Source of the DNA: Halieaceae bacterium
Lineage (GTDB): Bacteria; Pseudomonadota; Gammaproteobacteria; Pseudomonadales; Halieaceae
Assembly: GCA_902631395.1 (NCBI GenBank)
Contig: CACOYM010000017.1
Span: 1 to 39,509 of the forward strand
Length of the DNA: 39,509 bases
Direction of reading: 5' to 3'
Shown: positions 18,493 to 26,889 of the stretch, in pieces
Layout: each line of letters starts with the position of its first letter
Position numbering within the stretch: position 1 is the first letter of the stretch
Program-made: the position numbers and the translations under genes
The notes under the pieces: generated by a model
Databases searched by the model: none
Told to the model about the DNA's origin: nothing
The model's input: the letters and a program-made list of their open reading frames with translations, nothing else

Positions 18493-19122
18493 ATGAAATT
18501 GCTGACCCTCACACTTCTCCTTCTATTAGGTGCGCCCACATACGCGGTGCACGATGGTGATTGGCCATTTTTAAGATTTGAGTTATTTGTCGATGGCATG
18601 GAGGTGCCTGTGACGGCACTTAATGACGGGTATACAGGTTGCGCTGGCACTAGCTGTTCCTTTGTCGTTGACAATGTCCCTTATGGATCCGCCTTAAGTA
18701 TTAAGTTTATCCCCGTGGACCCAAACCCAGACGCCCCTATCTCGGCGGCGAAATACATATTCCCGAATAATTCGGATGACGTTCGTGTGTCCGGGGCGAC
18801 CCTTGAGAACTTCGCGAACACAAGCCCAGATAACTGGCTCGATAGGGATGATGGCTTTGTCCCTGCTGATCACTCGGGGGTGGAGTGGACGGCCGACCTG
18901 GTGCCCACGTTTGAAGCCGATCAGAAGTTTATGGAGGTCACAGTGACAGCTATGGGGTCCGCTTGGCTCAGTTGGTACGACGACCACCCGAACAGGCAGA
19001 GCGGTCTTACTTTCAGGGTTGGTGTAACGCCAGTCCCCTCGACCCCAGCACCCGCTCTTTGGCTCTTGGGAGCACTGCTCTGCCTTTTGGGCGTTGCAGG
19101 GGTCTCCAAGTTGAGAGACTAA
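18493..19122 (+). CDS. Exported protein with PEP-CTERM-like sorting tail
   Basis: This is a 209-residue protein with an N-terminal signal peptide (MKLLTLTLLLLLGAPTYA). The C-terminal tail is of the PEP-CTERM type: VPSTPAPALWLLGALLCLLG, then VAGVSKLRD. In that system a short Pro-rich motif, a membrane helix and a basic end mark proteins for cleavage and surface anchoring by an exosortase. The middle of about 160 residues is beta-rich by appearance, contains two Cys (GCAGTSC) and is not recognised. No exosortase gene is in the window. The start ATG has no strong ribosome site, but the signal peptide supports it. Confidence 0.75.
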   Translation: MKLLTLTLLLLLGAPTYAVHDGDWPFLRFELFVDGMEVPVTALNDGYTGCAGTSCSFVVDNVPYGSALSIKFIPVDPNPDAPISAAKYIFPNNSDDVRVSGATLENFANTSPDNWLDRDDGFVPADHSGVEWTADLVPTFEADQKFMEVTVTAMGSAWLSWYDDHPNRQSGLTFRVGVTPVPSTPAPALWLLGALLCLLGVAGVSKLRD

Positions 19123-19251
19123 ACTCAAACAGCCTCTGAGTGGGCTGCCCCTAACGCGACGTCCTGTGCCATGCTCGTGTTAATTTTCTCATCAGGCTAC
19201 TCAGTAGAAATTGGGGCGCTCAGGCTTCAGACACACAAAGAGGGCGAGCAG

Positions 19252-19494
19252 TTAGGATCCGCCCGTCCGCGCGTTCCCTCCCGAAACCATGTCTAATTCA
19301 AAATCACTTAGCTCATTATCCTGCGCGGCGTCCCACGCCTGCTGGCCTTCCTCTGAAGTAAACGTAAACCCGTGCTTAGCTGCGATCTCACTCACCCTTG
19401 CACTCTCTGTCATTAAGGCTGAGCGGATTTCCTTCTGTACGTCCTCGTTTTGAGATACGTAATCTCTAAAAGCATTCGCTTGATCTAAAGACAT
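19252..19494 (-). CDS. Nif11-type leader peptide, putative RiPP precursor (copy 2)
   Basis: This is the second 80-residue Nif11-type peptide, nearly identical to the one at 12876 through the leader (differences only at residues 19, 33, 36, 44 and 71) up to LDMVSGG. The tail is then NARTGGS instead of CHRDTGS. It has the same ribosome site (AGGGGAG, six bases before ATG) and the same promoter boxes. A conserved leader with a changed tail is the pattern expected of RiPP precursors, but the tail here has no Cys, so lanthionine or thiazole chemistry on Cys is excluded for this copy. The flanks are also duplicated. Confidence 0.8.
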   Translation of the reverse strand: MSLDQANAFRDYVSQNEDVQKEIRSALMTESARVSEIAAKHGFTFTSEEGQQAWDAAQDNELSDFELDMVSGGNARTGGS

Positions 19495-19521
19495 TTGATT
19501 CTCCCCTCGAATCTCTGCTCG

Positions 19522-19550
19522 ATATTATTGAGGCTGGGTGCCTAAATCAA
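19522..19550 (-). promoter_or_regulatory. Sigma-70-like promoter of Nif11 copy 2
   Basis: TTGATT and TAATAT occur on the minus strand with a 17-base spacer, as before copy 1. The boxes are unchanged between copies while the spacer differs at several bases. Confidence 0.55.
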
Positions 19551-19641
19551 AAATAGTTTGGGACTCTGGCCCTTGGGAAGTTCAACGGCGATTGGCCTAC
19601 CCATTTCGCTTCCAAACCATGCTACTCAGAAGGTATCAAAA

Positions 19642-20022
19642 CTAAACCAAATCAGGCGCTCTGATCTCAATTACGGTCGGGGCAAAAGGCTCTGGCTCCG
19701 AGCTTTCGACTGCGATGGGTTTCACCGTATCCACGATCCAGAAGAGAGTTGGCCGCAGCCACTCTCGCAGCGTCTGTACGGCCATTTCTGGCGACGTCTA
19801 CCAACGCCATAACGCGTCTTCAGTGTAGGTTTTAGCTAACTCAGAAAGTCGGTGGGACTGTTCCAATGTGGTTTTATTTAAGGAGCCCCTTGGCCTGCCA
19901 GACCCCTCACGATATCCGCCGCTGGGTATACGGATCTCCTAGTTATAGAGCGCCGCTATTATCTCAAATAGTAGGGTGCTCAGTCCCACCCGATACCGTT
20001 ACAGCAATGATCACCATAGTCA
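19642..20022 (-). pseudogene. Phage-type GRPRGSLNK gene, copy 2, frameshifted
   Basis: On the minus strand the frame gives IRIPSGGYREGSGRPRGSLN, then KTTLEQSHRLSELAKTYTED, and breaks after ALWRW at a stop. The other frame continues with MALVDVARNGRTDAARVAAA and NSLLDRGYGE, and the first frame resumes with a tail ending VIEIRAPDLV. At least two frameshifts are therefore needed to rebuild the family sequence. The motif GRPRGSLNKTT and the LLDRGYG segment mark it as the small phage-associated protein also found at 13221 (open but eroded) and 32462 (truncated). It lies just upstream of Nif11 copy 2, exactly as copy 1 does. Confidence 0.6.
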
Positions 20023-20127
20023 TAAACGCTAACGGATGGCGCTTTGCGTGGCTGTTTCGGTCGGAGTTGTAGGAAGGCTTGAAGCAGGACTAGGAGATAA
20101 ATAAATACTAAGAAATAGATCATTTTC

Positions 20128-20157
20128 ACCTCATTACTAATGTTATCAAAATGAGGT
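20128..20157. repeat. Inverted repeat downstream of the GST gene
   Basis: ACCTCATT and AATGAGGT form a perfect 8-bp dyad with a 14-base loop. No T-run follows on either strand, so it is not a clear terminator. Otherwise 20023-20210 shows no gene. Confidence 0.35.
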
Positions 20158-20210
20158 AACTGAGTCCCCCCAAATATTTCGTCAGTCTTCGGCAGCGGTC
20201 GAAAACCTCT

Positions 20211-21032
20211 CTACGTTTGTGAGAGTTTCAAGAGCGTTACAGCCAGGGTTTCAAGGCCCTCCAATTCGGTTTCGCCCATGTCCAATTCGTGTGTTCGATC
20301 GCCCAAGGGACCTTTACCCGTTAAATACGGTCCGCAGGCACGCCACATATCAGAGCTTCTGTAGCTCGCGATGTTAGGGCGGGAGCTCATCATTTCTTGG
20401 TGCTCAGCGATGGCTGGTTTATCGCCAAAGACCACTTCGATCGCATCTGGCCCGCTAGCTACCTCGCGCATGCGCAGCGTGAAACTGTCGACGACATAAA
20501 AAATAGCGAAGTCGGCTAGACTAATTTTGGATCCCACAGCGAAGCCACTGCTGCTGCTAGATAGAATCTGTTCAAGGTTAGAAAATTTCAGCGTCAGCCC
20601 AGAGGTCGGGCCACCGAACCCACCGATGACATCGCGCTCCCAGTCTTTGAATCCCCAGAATGCGTCCCACATCGGCATTTGAATATCCTCGTAGACGTGA
20701 GAGGCAATCATGATTGCCTTTGCACGGTCCAAGGGTGCCTCTGGCATGAAACCCGCAATCTCAGCGACGTACTGAGTGCAGGCACTGGTCTGATTGATTA
20801 TCTGTCCATTGTGCTGCACCACAGGGAGGGCTTTCAAAGGCCCTGAAAATTCTGGGAGGAATTTTTCTTTGCTTGCCCAACTGCCTAGAAACGTCTCTTC
20901 AACGGATACGATCTCATCAACGAAATTTAGAGCCGCGTCGTAAGCCATATATCTAATAAGCATGCCGCGCCCGGAGCAATCCCAGTAACGCAGTAAAATT
21001 TTGTCATTCGAGACATGAGTTTCTTGCGACAT
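20211..21032 (-). CDS. Glutathione S-transferase family protein
   Basis: The start at 21032 (MSQETHVSNDK) is chosen because GGAGGG lies seven bases before it; the frame stays open 11 codons further. The product is 273 residues. The N-terminal thioredoxin-like GST domain shows LRYWDCSGRGMLIRYMA, the cis-Pro motif PLKALPVVQHNGQIINQTSA and QYVAE. The C-terminal helical domain shows GSKISLADFAIFYVVDSF, the usual 'tlADf' capping motif. The Tyr near the start of strand 1 suggests a sigma-like class. A role in glutathione conjugation or a related reaction is inferred. It stands alone on the minus strand, with a 278-base gap before the RNA candidate upstream. Confidence 0.8.
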   Translation of the reverse strand: MSQETHVSNDKILLRYWDCSGRGMLIRYMAYDAALNFVDEIVSVEETFLGSWASKEKFLPEFSGPLKALPVVQHNGQIINQTSACTQYVAEIAGFMPEAPLDRAKAIMIASHVYEDIQMPMWDAFWGFKDWERDVIGGFGGPTSGLTLKFSNLEQILSSSSSGFAVGSKISLADFAIFYVVDSFTLRMREVASGPDAIEVVFGDKPAIAEHQEMMSSRPNIASYRSSDMWRACGPYLTGKGPLGDRTHELDMGETELEGLETLAVTLLKLSQT

Positions 21033-21310
21033 TTGTCGACCCTCCATTGGCATGATGAGGAACACAGAGCTATTTACAGTTGTAAATCAACCGGTGACAT
21101 CCGGTTGGATTTACGAATCTATTTCCCCCACTGGTTGAGCAATGAATTACCAGCGCCACAAGCTTATCAAAGAGATCGATGAGCTCTGAGACCGAACCAC
21201 TGGACCAGAACTCGCGAGCAAACAGAAACGAAGTCGGCAATCGCTGCCGCCATATTGGTGCCTTGCCCGGAGGCGGGGACCAGAAAAAATAAGCTGACCT
21301 AACAAGGCGC

Positions 21311-21340
21311 AAAAAAAAAACAGAGGTCGCCCTCTGTTTC
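21311..21340 (-). terminator. Rho-independent terminator of the RNA candidate
   Basis: Minus strand: AAACAGAGG, a 4-base loop, CCTCTGTTT, then ten T in a row. Confidence 0.8.
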
Positions 21341-21530
21341 TTAGTTTCGAGCCTCTCAGGCGTCCAGACCGGGATTCCGTCTGGCCCCTTGGGTGGTATC
21401 CCTTCACCCTCGGTGGGTAGCGAACTGCTATTTGTGCCGGCTCTCCGCTACGCTTTCCTACCTGAGCACTCTTCCTCTGGTTTCCCCCCCGCTCCCGTCT
21501 GCAGTTGGTTGCGCGTCAGTCCCCGTAGGC
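21311..21530 (-). ncRNA. Candidate structured non-coding RNA, ~220 nt, unidentified
   Basis: On the minus strand a strong promoter (boxes at 21565-21538) is followed by about 220 bases rich in hairpins and then a textbook terminator (21340-21311). Visible stems are GTAGCG/CGCTAC with a 23-base loop, ACCC/GGGT, GGGTG/CACCC, CCAGAC/GTCTGG and GCCT/AGGC. No plausible protein with a ribosome site lies inside. A short stretch ACTGACGCGCAACC resembles part of the cobalamin riboswitch core, but the other conserved parts are not found and the terminator leaves no gene attached. It may be a trans-acting small RNA or a terminating leader. I could not assign it to a known family. Confidence 0.45.
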
Positions 21531-21565
21531 ATTGGTAATAATACCAATTCTGCGGGAGTGGTCAA
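21531..21565 (-). promoter_or_regulatory. Promoter overlapped by an 18-bp palindromic operator
   Basis: Minus strand: TTGACC (-35) and TATTAT (-10) separated by 16 bases, both one mismatch from consensus. The -10 box lies inside ATTGGTATTATTACCAAT, a perfect palindrome (arms ATTGGTA/TACCAAT). A regulator binding there would block initiation. TTGGT/ACCAA half-sites are known for GntR-family regulators of the FadR type, but the spacing here is wider than usual, so the regulator is not assigned. Confidence 0.55.
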
Positions 21566-21653
21566 CTTTTTTTTTAAAAAAATCAGAAATATTTATTGCA
21601 GCTGGCCGAGCACAGACTGCGCAGGGACCCGCACCCCAGAATCGCCCTACCAG

Positions 21654-22373
21654 TTAGCCTTCTGAGACTTGGACCACCTCGCAAATCATTGTAAATCCGT
21701 GCTCGTAGCGACGGATTTTTGCCATGTCGCCCAGGATTGTCGCTGCCCAGTCCGTCTCAAGTGCGTCCAACATGGCACCCAAGCGCTTGCCATTGGGGGC
21801 CTCGATCACAGCCATCAACTTGCCGGCGTTCTCCCCCGTAAGGTAGCTGTAAACCGTGAAGCGAATATCAGAAAAACCGTTCTCATCTGCGGCGGCTGAC
21901 ATACGTTTGACTTCACTCACATACTTGGCGGGGTCTCGAGTGGAAACAACAACATTCCAGTTGGCGAAGGTTTGGCCCACCTGATAGTCGCCGGGCTCAG
22001 CCATAAGCACGCTGTAGGCATCCCCGCGGGAGACGACTCTTTCAGCTTTGAGCTTTTTCAGCTCTTCCATCACGGTGGGGTTGTACTGCTCAGCACCCAT
22101 CGCGGTGGCGTGATCAGCAAACAGATGCCAGTAATAAATCTCGCCAGGGCCATAATAGCCTGCGGAAGGCAAGCACATGCCGCCCACTGTCGCGTTGATT
22201 GAGTCGCCAATCGCCTTACCGCTGCCCTTGACCCACTGCATATATGACATCGGGTCCTTAGTGTTGATTGTCAGCACGTTCATAGCAGGGCGTGACCACG
22301 CCTGTCCGGCAATCATTGTCAGCAACAGTCCAAAAGCCATGCCGACTCTCCATACTCTCTTCTCTACGGGCAT
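21654..22373 (-). CDS. Exported protein of unknown function
   Basis: I do not recognise this 239-residue protein. The start at 22373 (MPVEKRVWRVG) follows AAGGAG at a good distance; an ATG six codons upstream is less likely. A signal peptide covers about 1-27 (VGMAFGLLLTMIAGQAWSRP). The mature part has two similar halves, around NVLTINTKDPMSYMQWVKGS and NWNVVVSTRDPAKYVSEVKR, each like a small alpha/beta-barrel (dimeric ferredoxin-like) repeat. This suggests a periplasmic or outer-surface binding protein, but the substrate cannot be told. It appears monocistronic; the RNA candidate promoter lies downstream. Confidence 0.65.
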   Translation of the reverse strand: MPVEKRVWRVGMAFGLLLTMIAGQAWSRPAMNVLTINTKDPMSYMQWVKGSGKAIGDSINATVGGMCLPSAGYYGPGEIYYWHLFADHATAMGAEQYNPTVMEELKKLKAERVVSRGDAYSVLMAEPGDYQVGQTFANWNVVVSTRDPAKYVSEVKRMSAAADENGFSDIRFTVYSYLTGENAGKLMAVIEAPNGKRLGAMLDALETDWAATILGDMAKIRRYEHGFTMICEVVQVSEG

Positions 22374-22634
22374 CTTGTTCTCCTTGTTCATTTCTTACAG
22401 GTCCAATGAGACGTCGAATTTTTTTGAGGTAAGAGCCTCTCGAGGTTGTCAGTCCTCGCTCTTTGAAACATTTCCATAAAGCCTTTTGCAATGCAAGAAA
22501 GTGCGTGCCTGTCCCGATCAATCTTCTGCGAACTTTTCGTAACCGCGGTTTCTTGAGAGCGCAAAGGGAGAGGCTAGTCACAACTAAAAACTTCGAGCTT
22601 GAGATCGCGCGCAGGCCATTGCTGGTTCGCGCCT

Positions 22635-22670
22635 AACCCCTGTAAAGTAATGGGTGATGTTAAAGGGGTT
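22635..22670. promoter_or_regulatory. Dyad upstream of the ubiquitin-like gene
   Basis: AACCCCT and AGGGGTT form a perfect 7-bp inverted repeat with a 22-base centre, about 30 bases upstream of the -35 box of the promoter below. It could be an operator. The rest of the 398-base gap 22374-22771 shows nothing else recognisable. Confidence 0.3.
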
Positions 22671-22699
22671 TCAGCTAATCTGTTAATAGTTTCGGTGAC

Positions 22700-23206
<507 letters not shown>

Positions 23207-23313
23207 CATAGCAGTTCCTGACTTTATTCGCTGCGTGAATGTATCGATCACCAGCCTGTGAAGACACCAGGGTGCGTTGGCACTTGAGCGACGCAAAACA
23301 GAGTCGTAATAAA

Positions 23314-23337
23314 ACAGAGCACGCCCTCTGTCTTTTT
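23314..23337 (+). terminator. Terminator after the ubiquitin-like gene
   Basis: ACAGAG, loop, CTCTGT, then CTTTTT. A shorter T-run on the other side means it may also serve the convergent gene at 23376. The stem resembles the terminator at 21311-21340. Confidence 0.6.
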
Positions 23338-23375
23338 GTGTCGGGCTTGTCTGGCATCTAAATAGTTGGAGGGGT

Positions 23376-25517
23376 TCAGAAGTCTGGATGGTAGGTGTCT
23401 GTCCAGTCCGTGTTGCTGCATGGGGCGTCGGGCTCTCCTTGTAAACCGATGCCATTATTACTGACCTCCTCAGGGTGCATTACGCTAATGACTACGGGAA
23501 CGTAGCCCACTTCGAAGCCTTCTGGACTGCTTACTAACTGGCCTGGATCTATTTTTGCTAGGTGGAAGTCTTTGTTGTCAGGTGTGGCAGCGCCACGGTA
23601 GTTCAGAAAAACTGGCTCATCCGGACTACGTCGTGAACTGCTATTCGTCAGTCGATGCAGTGCTTCAATGTTGGTTTGCAAGGCATCTAAGTAAGCTTGC
23701 GTGTAAGTTTCTGGATGGTTTTGGACCGCGGTTTTTATTGCAGGTTGATCAATGAACTTGTACCAGACATAGGTCGCCACGGCACCACTTTGCAGAAGCG
23801 TTTGATAACGAGGTCGATCACCGATTTCCCAGTTCACAAAATCAGGGTGACTAGTATCACGCTCCTTGTAGCTGAAAAATGTATGAGTTTTTCGTGGCTT
23901 TCGAACAACGCCGTCAGGAGATTTAACGATTTCGGTCTCATACTGATGCGGGTGGTTAAGATAAAAATCAGACGCACCAGCCTCCACCTGCCATTTGGTT
24001 GCAAGTTTGCGGACATAGCCATACCCGTTTGACTCCTCGGCTAGTTCGCGTTCTTCAGGGTCCTTGATGTCCCAATCAACGAAGCCCAGGCCTTCCTCAA
24101 ACCCAATTTCCCACTTTGGCAAGACCATATAGCGATGCTCCTCACCATCCAGATCCTCAATAATTTTTAGGCGCTGGTGAGTGCTTTGATAAACATTGAA
24201 GAAATTCTTATTTTCAGTGGGGATCAGTGAGTTTTCTAGGGAGCCTTCTCGAAGGTCCCGAGAGTATTTTTCGATCGCTAACTGAGTAATGCTTTGAGGG
24301 TGTGCAAGTAAATATTCTCGATCTTTTCTTACCGGAAATCTTGGTAGCGGTGTGTAAAAAATATCGTCGGAGACTTTCAAGGTTCCCGTTACGTAGAACT
24401 CATTAGCGTTTCCCCAGTTTGCATCTGAACCCTTCGTGGCAAAAGTGCCGAACTCGTCGCCGTATCTATCAAGTGTCTCCCCGAAAGAGCCTTCTGCAAT
24501 TTTTTCAGGGTCAACCCAATTGAAGTATTCAGGAACATACCCGTTTATTGGTCCCTGATAATCTTGTGTCTCGACGAAGCTCATCCAGAACTTAAAGTCT
24601 CGCGGGTGTTGTAAATCGAGGTATGACCATCCCCATCCTGTCCAAATGCCGTTGTCGTCCTCATAGGCCGGTTGCTCCATATCGAAGGCTATATTGCTTC
24701 CCGGAATGGTCAGCACTTGGTTCGAAACTTGAATCATCGCCAGCCAGCGATCGCCAACGATTCGCTCATACATCCCACTGCCCATTTGTACGTCACTGCA
24801 CGCATGGTAGGTGTCCCCCACACCTGCTAGATGCAAAGTTGGGTAAAAATATGGGCCGGCGGTTTTCGGGTTCTGCCATAACCCGCCCTCAATCGAGTTG
24901 ACACCAAAAGAGCTTAGCCAGGAGCCGAACCAGCCGAATTGCTCTCCCCACTCCAACCCGTGTTTTGTAGCTTGATGCACCCTTATAAAAATGAACTTGC
25001 CAGCGCCGGGTGATTCGGTTGGTTGATGGTCCAGACCCTCCGGCCCGCCTGCCATGCTGACGCCGGCGCTGTTATCGAATAACTCAAACTCTGTTGGTGT
25101 CCTGTCTATGTAAGAGGGAACTTTGGTACCACTCCATTCATCTAAGCCCTCAGAGAGACTGATCACTACAACTTCCGCCGATTCGGACCCTTTATCGCCA
25201 TAGCAAACCAGCTGGAAAGTTTGCGGGCCTGCATCTGTAGAAACCACCTTGTGAGTCCCTGAAGTTTCCTTGTCGCCTTGCCAGGCTCCGCTGGCAGAGC
25301 AGCCGCTTGCATCCCTAGATTGCCACTGCAATTCGAACTCCTGATTGAGCATGACGTTCGCAGTAGAGGCCGATAATGTGATCTGTGGAGGTGAGAGATG
25401 CTCGCCGGATTGCAAGGCGGTCGCAGAATTTAAAAGGTTAAGAAACAGCTCTGCGGGGTCAGCCTTTACTGTAGGAGACGGCAGGATTAGCCATATGAGG
25501 AAAAATAGCACTAGCAC
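23376..25517 (-). CDS. Large exported protein of unknown function with N-terminal Ig-like domain
   Basis: The protein has 713 residues, starting at a GTG that gives a signal peptide (MLVLFFLIWLILPSPTVKA). Residues about 42-115 look like a bacterial Ig/PKD-like domain with two Cys (FELQWQSRDASGCSASGAW, then FQLVCYGDKGSESAEVVV). The remaining 590 residues are rich in Trp, Tyr and Asp (GIWTGWGWSYLDLQHPRDFK, FWMSFVETQDYQGPINGY). I cannot assign them; they could be an enzyme or a carbohydrate- or surface-binding domain. It ends in a Cys-containing tail with no sorting signal. It converges on the ubiquitin-like gene. Function unknown; export is likely. Confidence 0.7.
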   Translation of the reverse strand: MLVLFFLIWLILPSPTVKADPAELFLNLLNSATALQSGEHLSPPQITLSASTANVMLNQEFELQWQSRDASGCSASGAWQGDKETSGTHKVVSTDAGPQTFQLVCYGDKGSESAEVVVISLSEGLDEWSGTKVPSYIDRTPTEFELFDNSAGVSMAGGPEGLDHQPTESPGAGKFIFIRVHQATKHGLEWGEQFGWFGSWLSSFGVNSIEGGLWQNPKTAGPYFYPTLHLAGVGDTYHACSDVQMGSGMYERIVGDRWLAMIQVSNQVLTIPGSNIAFDMEQPAYEDDNGIWTGWGWSYLDLQHPRDFKFWMSFVETQDYQGPINGYVPEYFNWVDPEKIAEGSFGETLDRYGDEFGTFATKGSDANWGNANEFYVTGTLKVSDDIFYTPLPRFPVRKDREYLLAHPQSITQLAIEKYSRDLREGSLENSLIPTENKNFFNVYQSTHQRLKIIEDLDGEEHRYMVLPKWEIGFEEGLGFVDWDIKDPEERELAEESNGYGYVRKLATKWQVEAGASDFYLNHPHQYETEIVKSPDGVVRKPRKTHTFFSYKERDTSHPDFVNWEIGDRPRYQTLLQSGAVATYVWYKFIDQPAIKTAVQNHPETYTQAYLDALQTNIEALHRLTNSSSRRSPDEPVFLNYRGAATPDNKDFHLAKIDPGQLVSSPEGFEVGYVPVVISVMHPEEVSNNGIGLQGEPDAPCSNTDWTDTYHPDF

Positions 25518-25899
25518 TAGTAAGCACCTCGCGAACAGCGACGCTGGGTGAGATGGAAAACAATCATCCGGAACACACTAACAAAGCAAATTCTCGGATT
25601 CTACAGTGCTGGGCATGAGCTGTGACAACGGCCTGCTCGCAATCAGCCTGCGAGACTAGTCGCAGTATCTCAACGGAGTCGACAGTCTGGACTACGCCAC
25701 CCTTTAATTGACATGGACGGCGGCTCAGCGCGAGTTCCGAATTAAGATTTCGTAAGCCTTTTGTGAGTTTTCCTAATACGGGCTCAATACCATTGCTACG
25801 TCACGTGGTCATCCAACGGTTGGATGTGCTGCCCGCAGCAGTTTTGTTATCCAAAACCTCGGCGTTTTCTGCCGCGGTTTAACCGATTACAATCCAAAC
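25518..25899. other. Intergenic stretch without a recognised gene
   Basis: I see no convincing gene, RNA or repeat in these 382 bases. The left end contains the upstream region of the large exported protein. Confidence 0.35.
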
Positions 25900-26031
25900 G
25901 TGGACTATAGCGAGTACAAATTCCTTCAAGCCTTACTTTTCTTTGGCCTGCCCCTTATCTGGTGCGCCTGGCAACTAATTGCATTGAGAAGATCCTCTCG
26001 CGATTCTGACCGCTCGGGTTCATCTCAATAG
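25900..26031 (+). CDS. 43-residue single-pass membrane microprotein
   Basis: The ORF starts at GTG and reads MDYSEYKFLQALLFFGLPLI, then WCAWQLIALRRSSRDSDRSG, ending SSQ. One hydrophobic helix at about 9-27 is followed by a basic then polar tail, giving a positive-inside orientation. A related sequence lies at 35491-35640 with the same YSEYK-LQALL, LP-I and WQLIA residues but a stop in place of Trp21. This shows that it is a real family rather than a chance frame. There is no clear ribosome site. Function unknown. The bases from 26032 to 26239 show no gene. Confidence 0.55.
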   Translation: MDYSEYKFLQALLFFGLPLIWCAWQLIALRRSSRDSDRSGSSQ

Positions 26032-26239
26032 CATGCCATTCGGTAACCAGCTGGGCCCAGATCCGATCGATTTTTTTAAAAGGGCATAATCTCTCAGGTG
26101 TATGCACTTGATTTGGCGCCAAACGGCTTTATAAAAAGTTTGTCGGGTGCCGCTGATTTCGTCGCAAAAACTTTCAACTTCAAGGCTTCCTGACTGAGGT
26201 GATGTGACAGGAACTGCGTGAGCAGCGCCCGCAAACCCG

Positions 26240-26264
26240 AAAAAAAGGGGGCCGTAGCCCCCTT
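26240..26264 (-). terminator. Terminator of the small membrane protein gene
   Basis: Minus strand: GGGGGC, loop TACG, GCCCCC, then a run of T. It lies 27 bases after the stop at 26291. Confidence 0.8.
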
Positions 26265-26290
26265 GGAAGACATTGTACAGTGTCTGAATG

Positions 26291-26704
26291 TCAGCCCTTA
26301 TCCCATTGGGCGAACAGGAAGACATAGACGGTCAGCACCAGATTGATGATCACTTGAACCAACGAGAGCGCCAGCATCCAGCCAGGCGGATTGATGGTTT
26401 CTCCAATAGGCAGTTCCGCTGCTTTTATGAAGCTGGCTGCCACTTCAGCGCCATCTGCCGCCATCGTGCTGAGCATGGTTAGCTGCATAAAGAAGGCGTT
26501 TTGCGCCGCCGTCGTAAAGAAGGCGAGCATCACAACCCCAATTAATGCAGAAACCATTGCTCCACCGCGAACGATCGTCGAGAAGTTTCTGAAGAGATAC
26601 GCAATAATCACTACGGACAATGGCATCAAGACGCCCGATAAAAAGTACGTCGAGAATATGGTCCGGTTGGTGCCAATAAAGGCGAATACGTCTAATTCAG
26701 ACAT
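26291..26704 (-). CDS. Small inner-membrane protein of unknown function
   Basis: The protein has 137 residues with about four hydrophobic segments: IFSTYFLSGVLMPLSVVIIA, GGAMVSALIGVVMLAFFTTA, a weaker one, and ALSLVQVIINLVLTVYVFLF near the C-terminus. The start is supported by GGGGGA six bases before ATG. No family is recognised and no charged or catalytic motif stands out. It is monocistronic with its own terminator. Confidence 0.65.
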   Translation of the reverse strand: MSELDVFAFIGTNRTIFSTYFLSGVLMPLSVVIIAYLFRNFSTIVRGGAMVSALIGVVMLAFFTTAAQNAFFMQLTMLSTMAADGAEVAASFIKAAELPIGETINPPGWMLALSLVQVIINLVLTVYVFLFAQWDKG

Positions 26705-26889
26705 TTTTTCCCCCAGGTGTTTTTGTTGTTTAAAGCGCCTAAGCGCAGAGTAACGCTACTCCTAACCTCGACGGCTTGCAAGTCGGGCCTTGCGTGCTCC
26801 GCCATTGCCCTGAGGTGTGTGACAGGGTTACGCGCGCATAGAAAAAGCGTATGGTCACGGCGTATCGGAATATTGGCGCAGAGGAAAAA

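Noticed and set aside
18339..18674. Minus-strand ORF of 111 codons
   Set aside because: It overlaps the start of the CTERM gene in antisense, has no ribosome site, and its sequence lacks any protein-like pattern.
21147..21407. Minus-strand ORF of 86 codons within and after the RNA candidate
   Set aside because: It runs through the terminator hairpin and is rich in Arg and Ser from hairpin-forming sequence; no ribosome site.
21311..21560. Cobalamin riboswitch
   Set aside because: Only the word ACTGACGCGCAACC fits. The expected flanking GGGAA and P6-region elements were not found, the promoter overlaps the region where they should be, and a terminator separates it from any gene.
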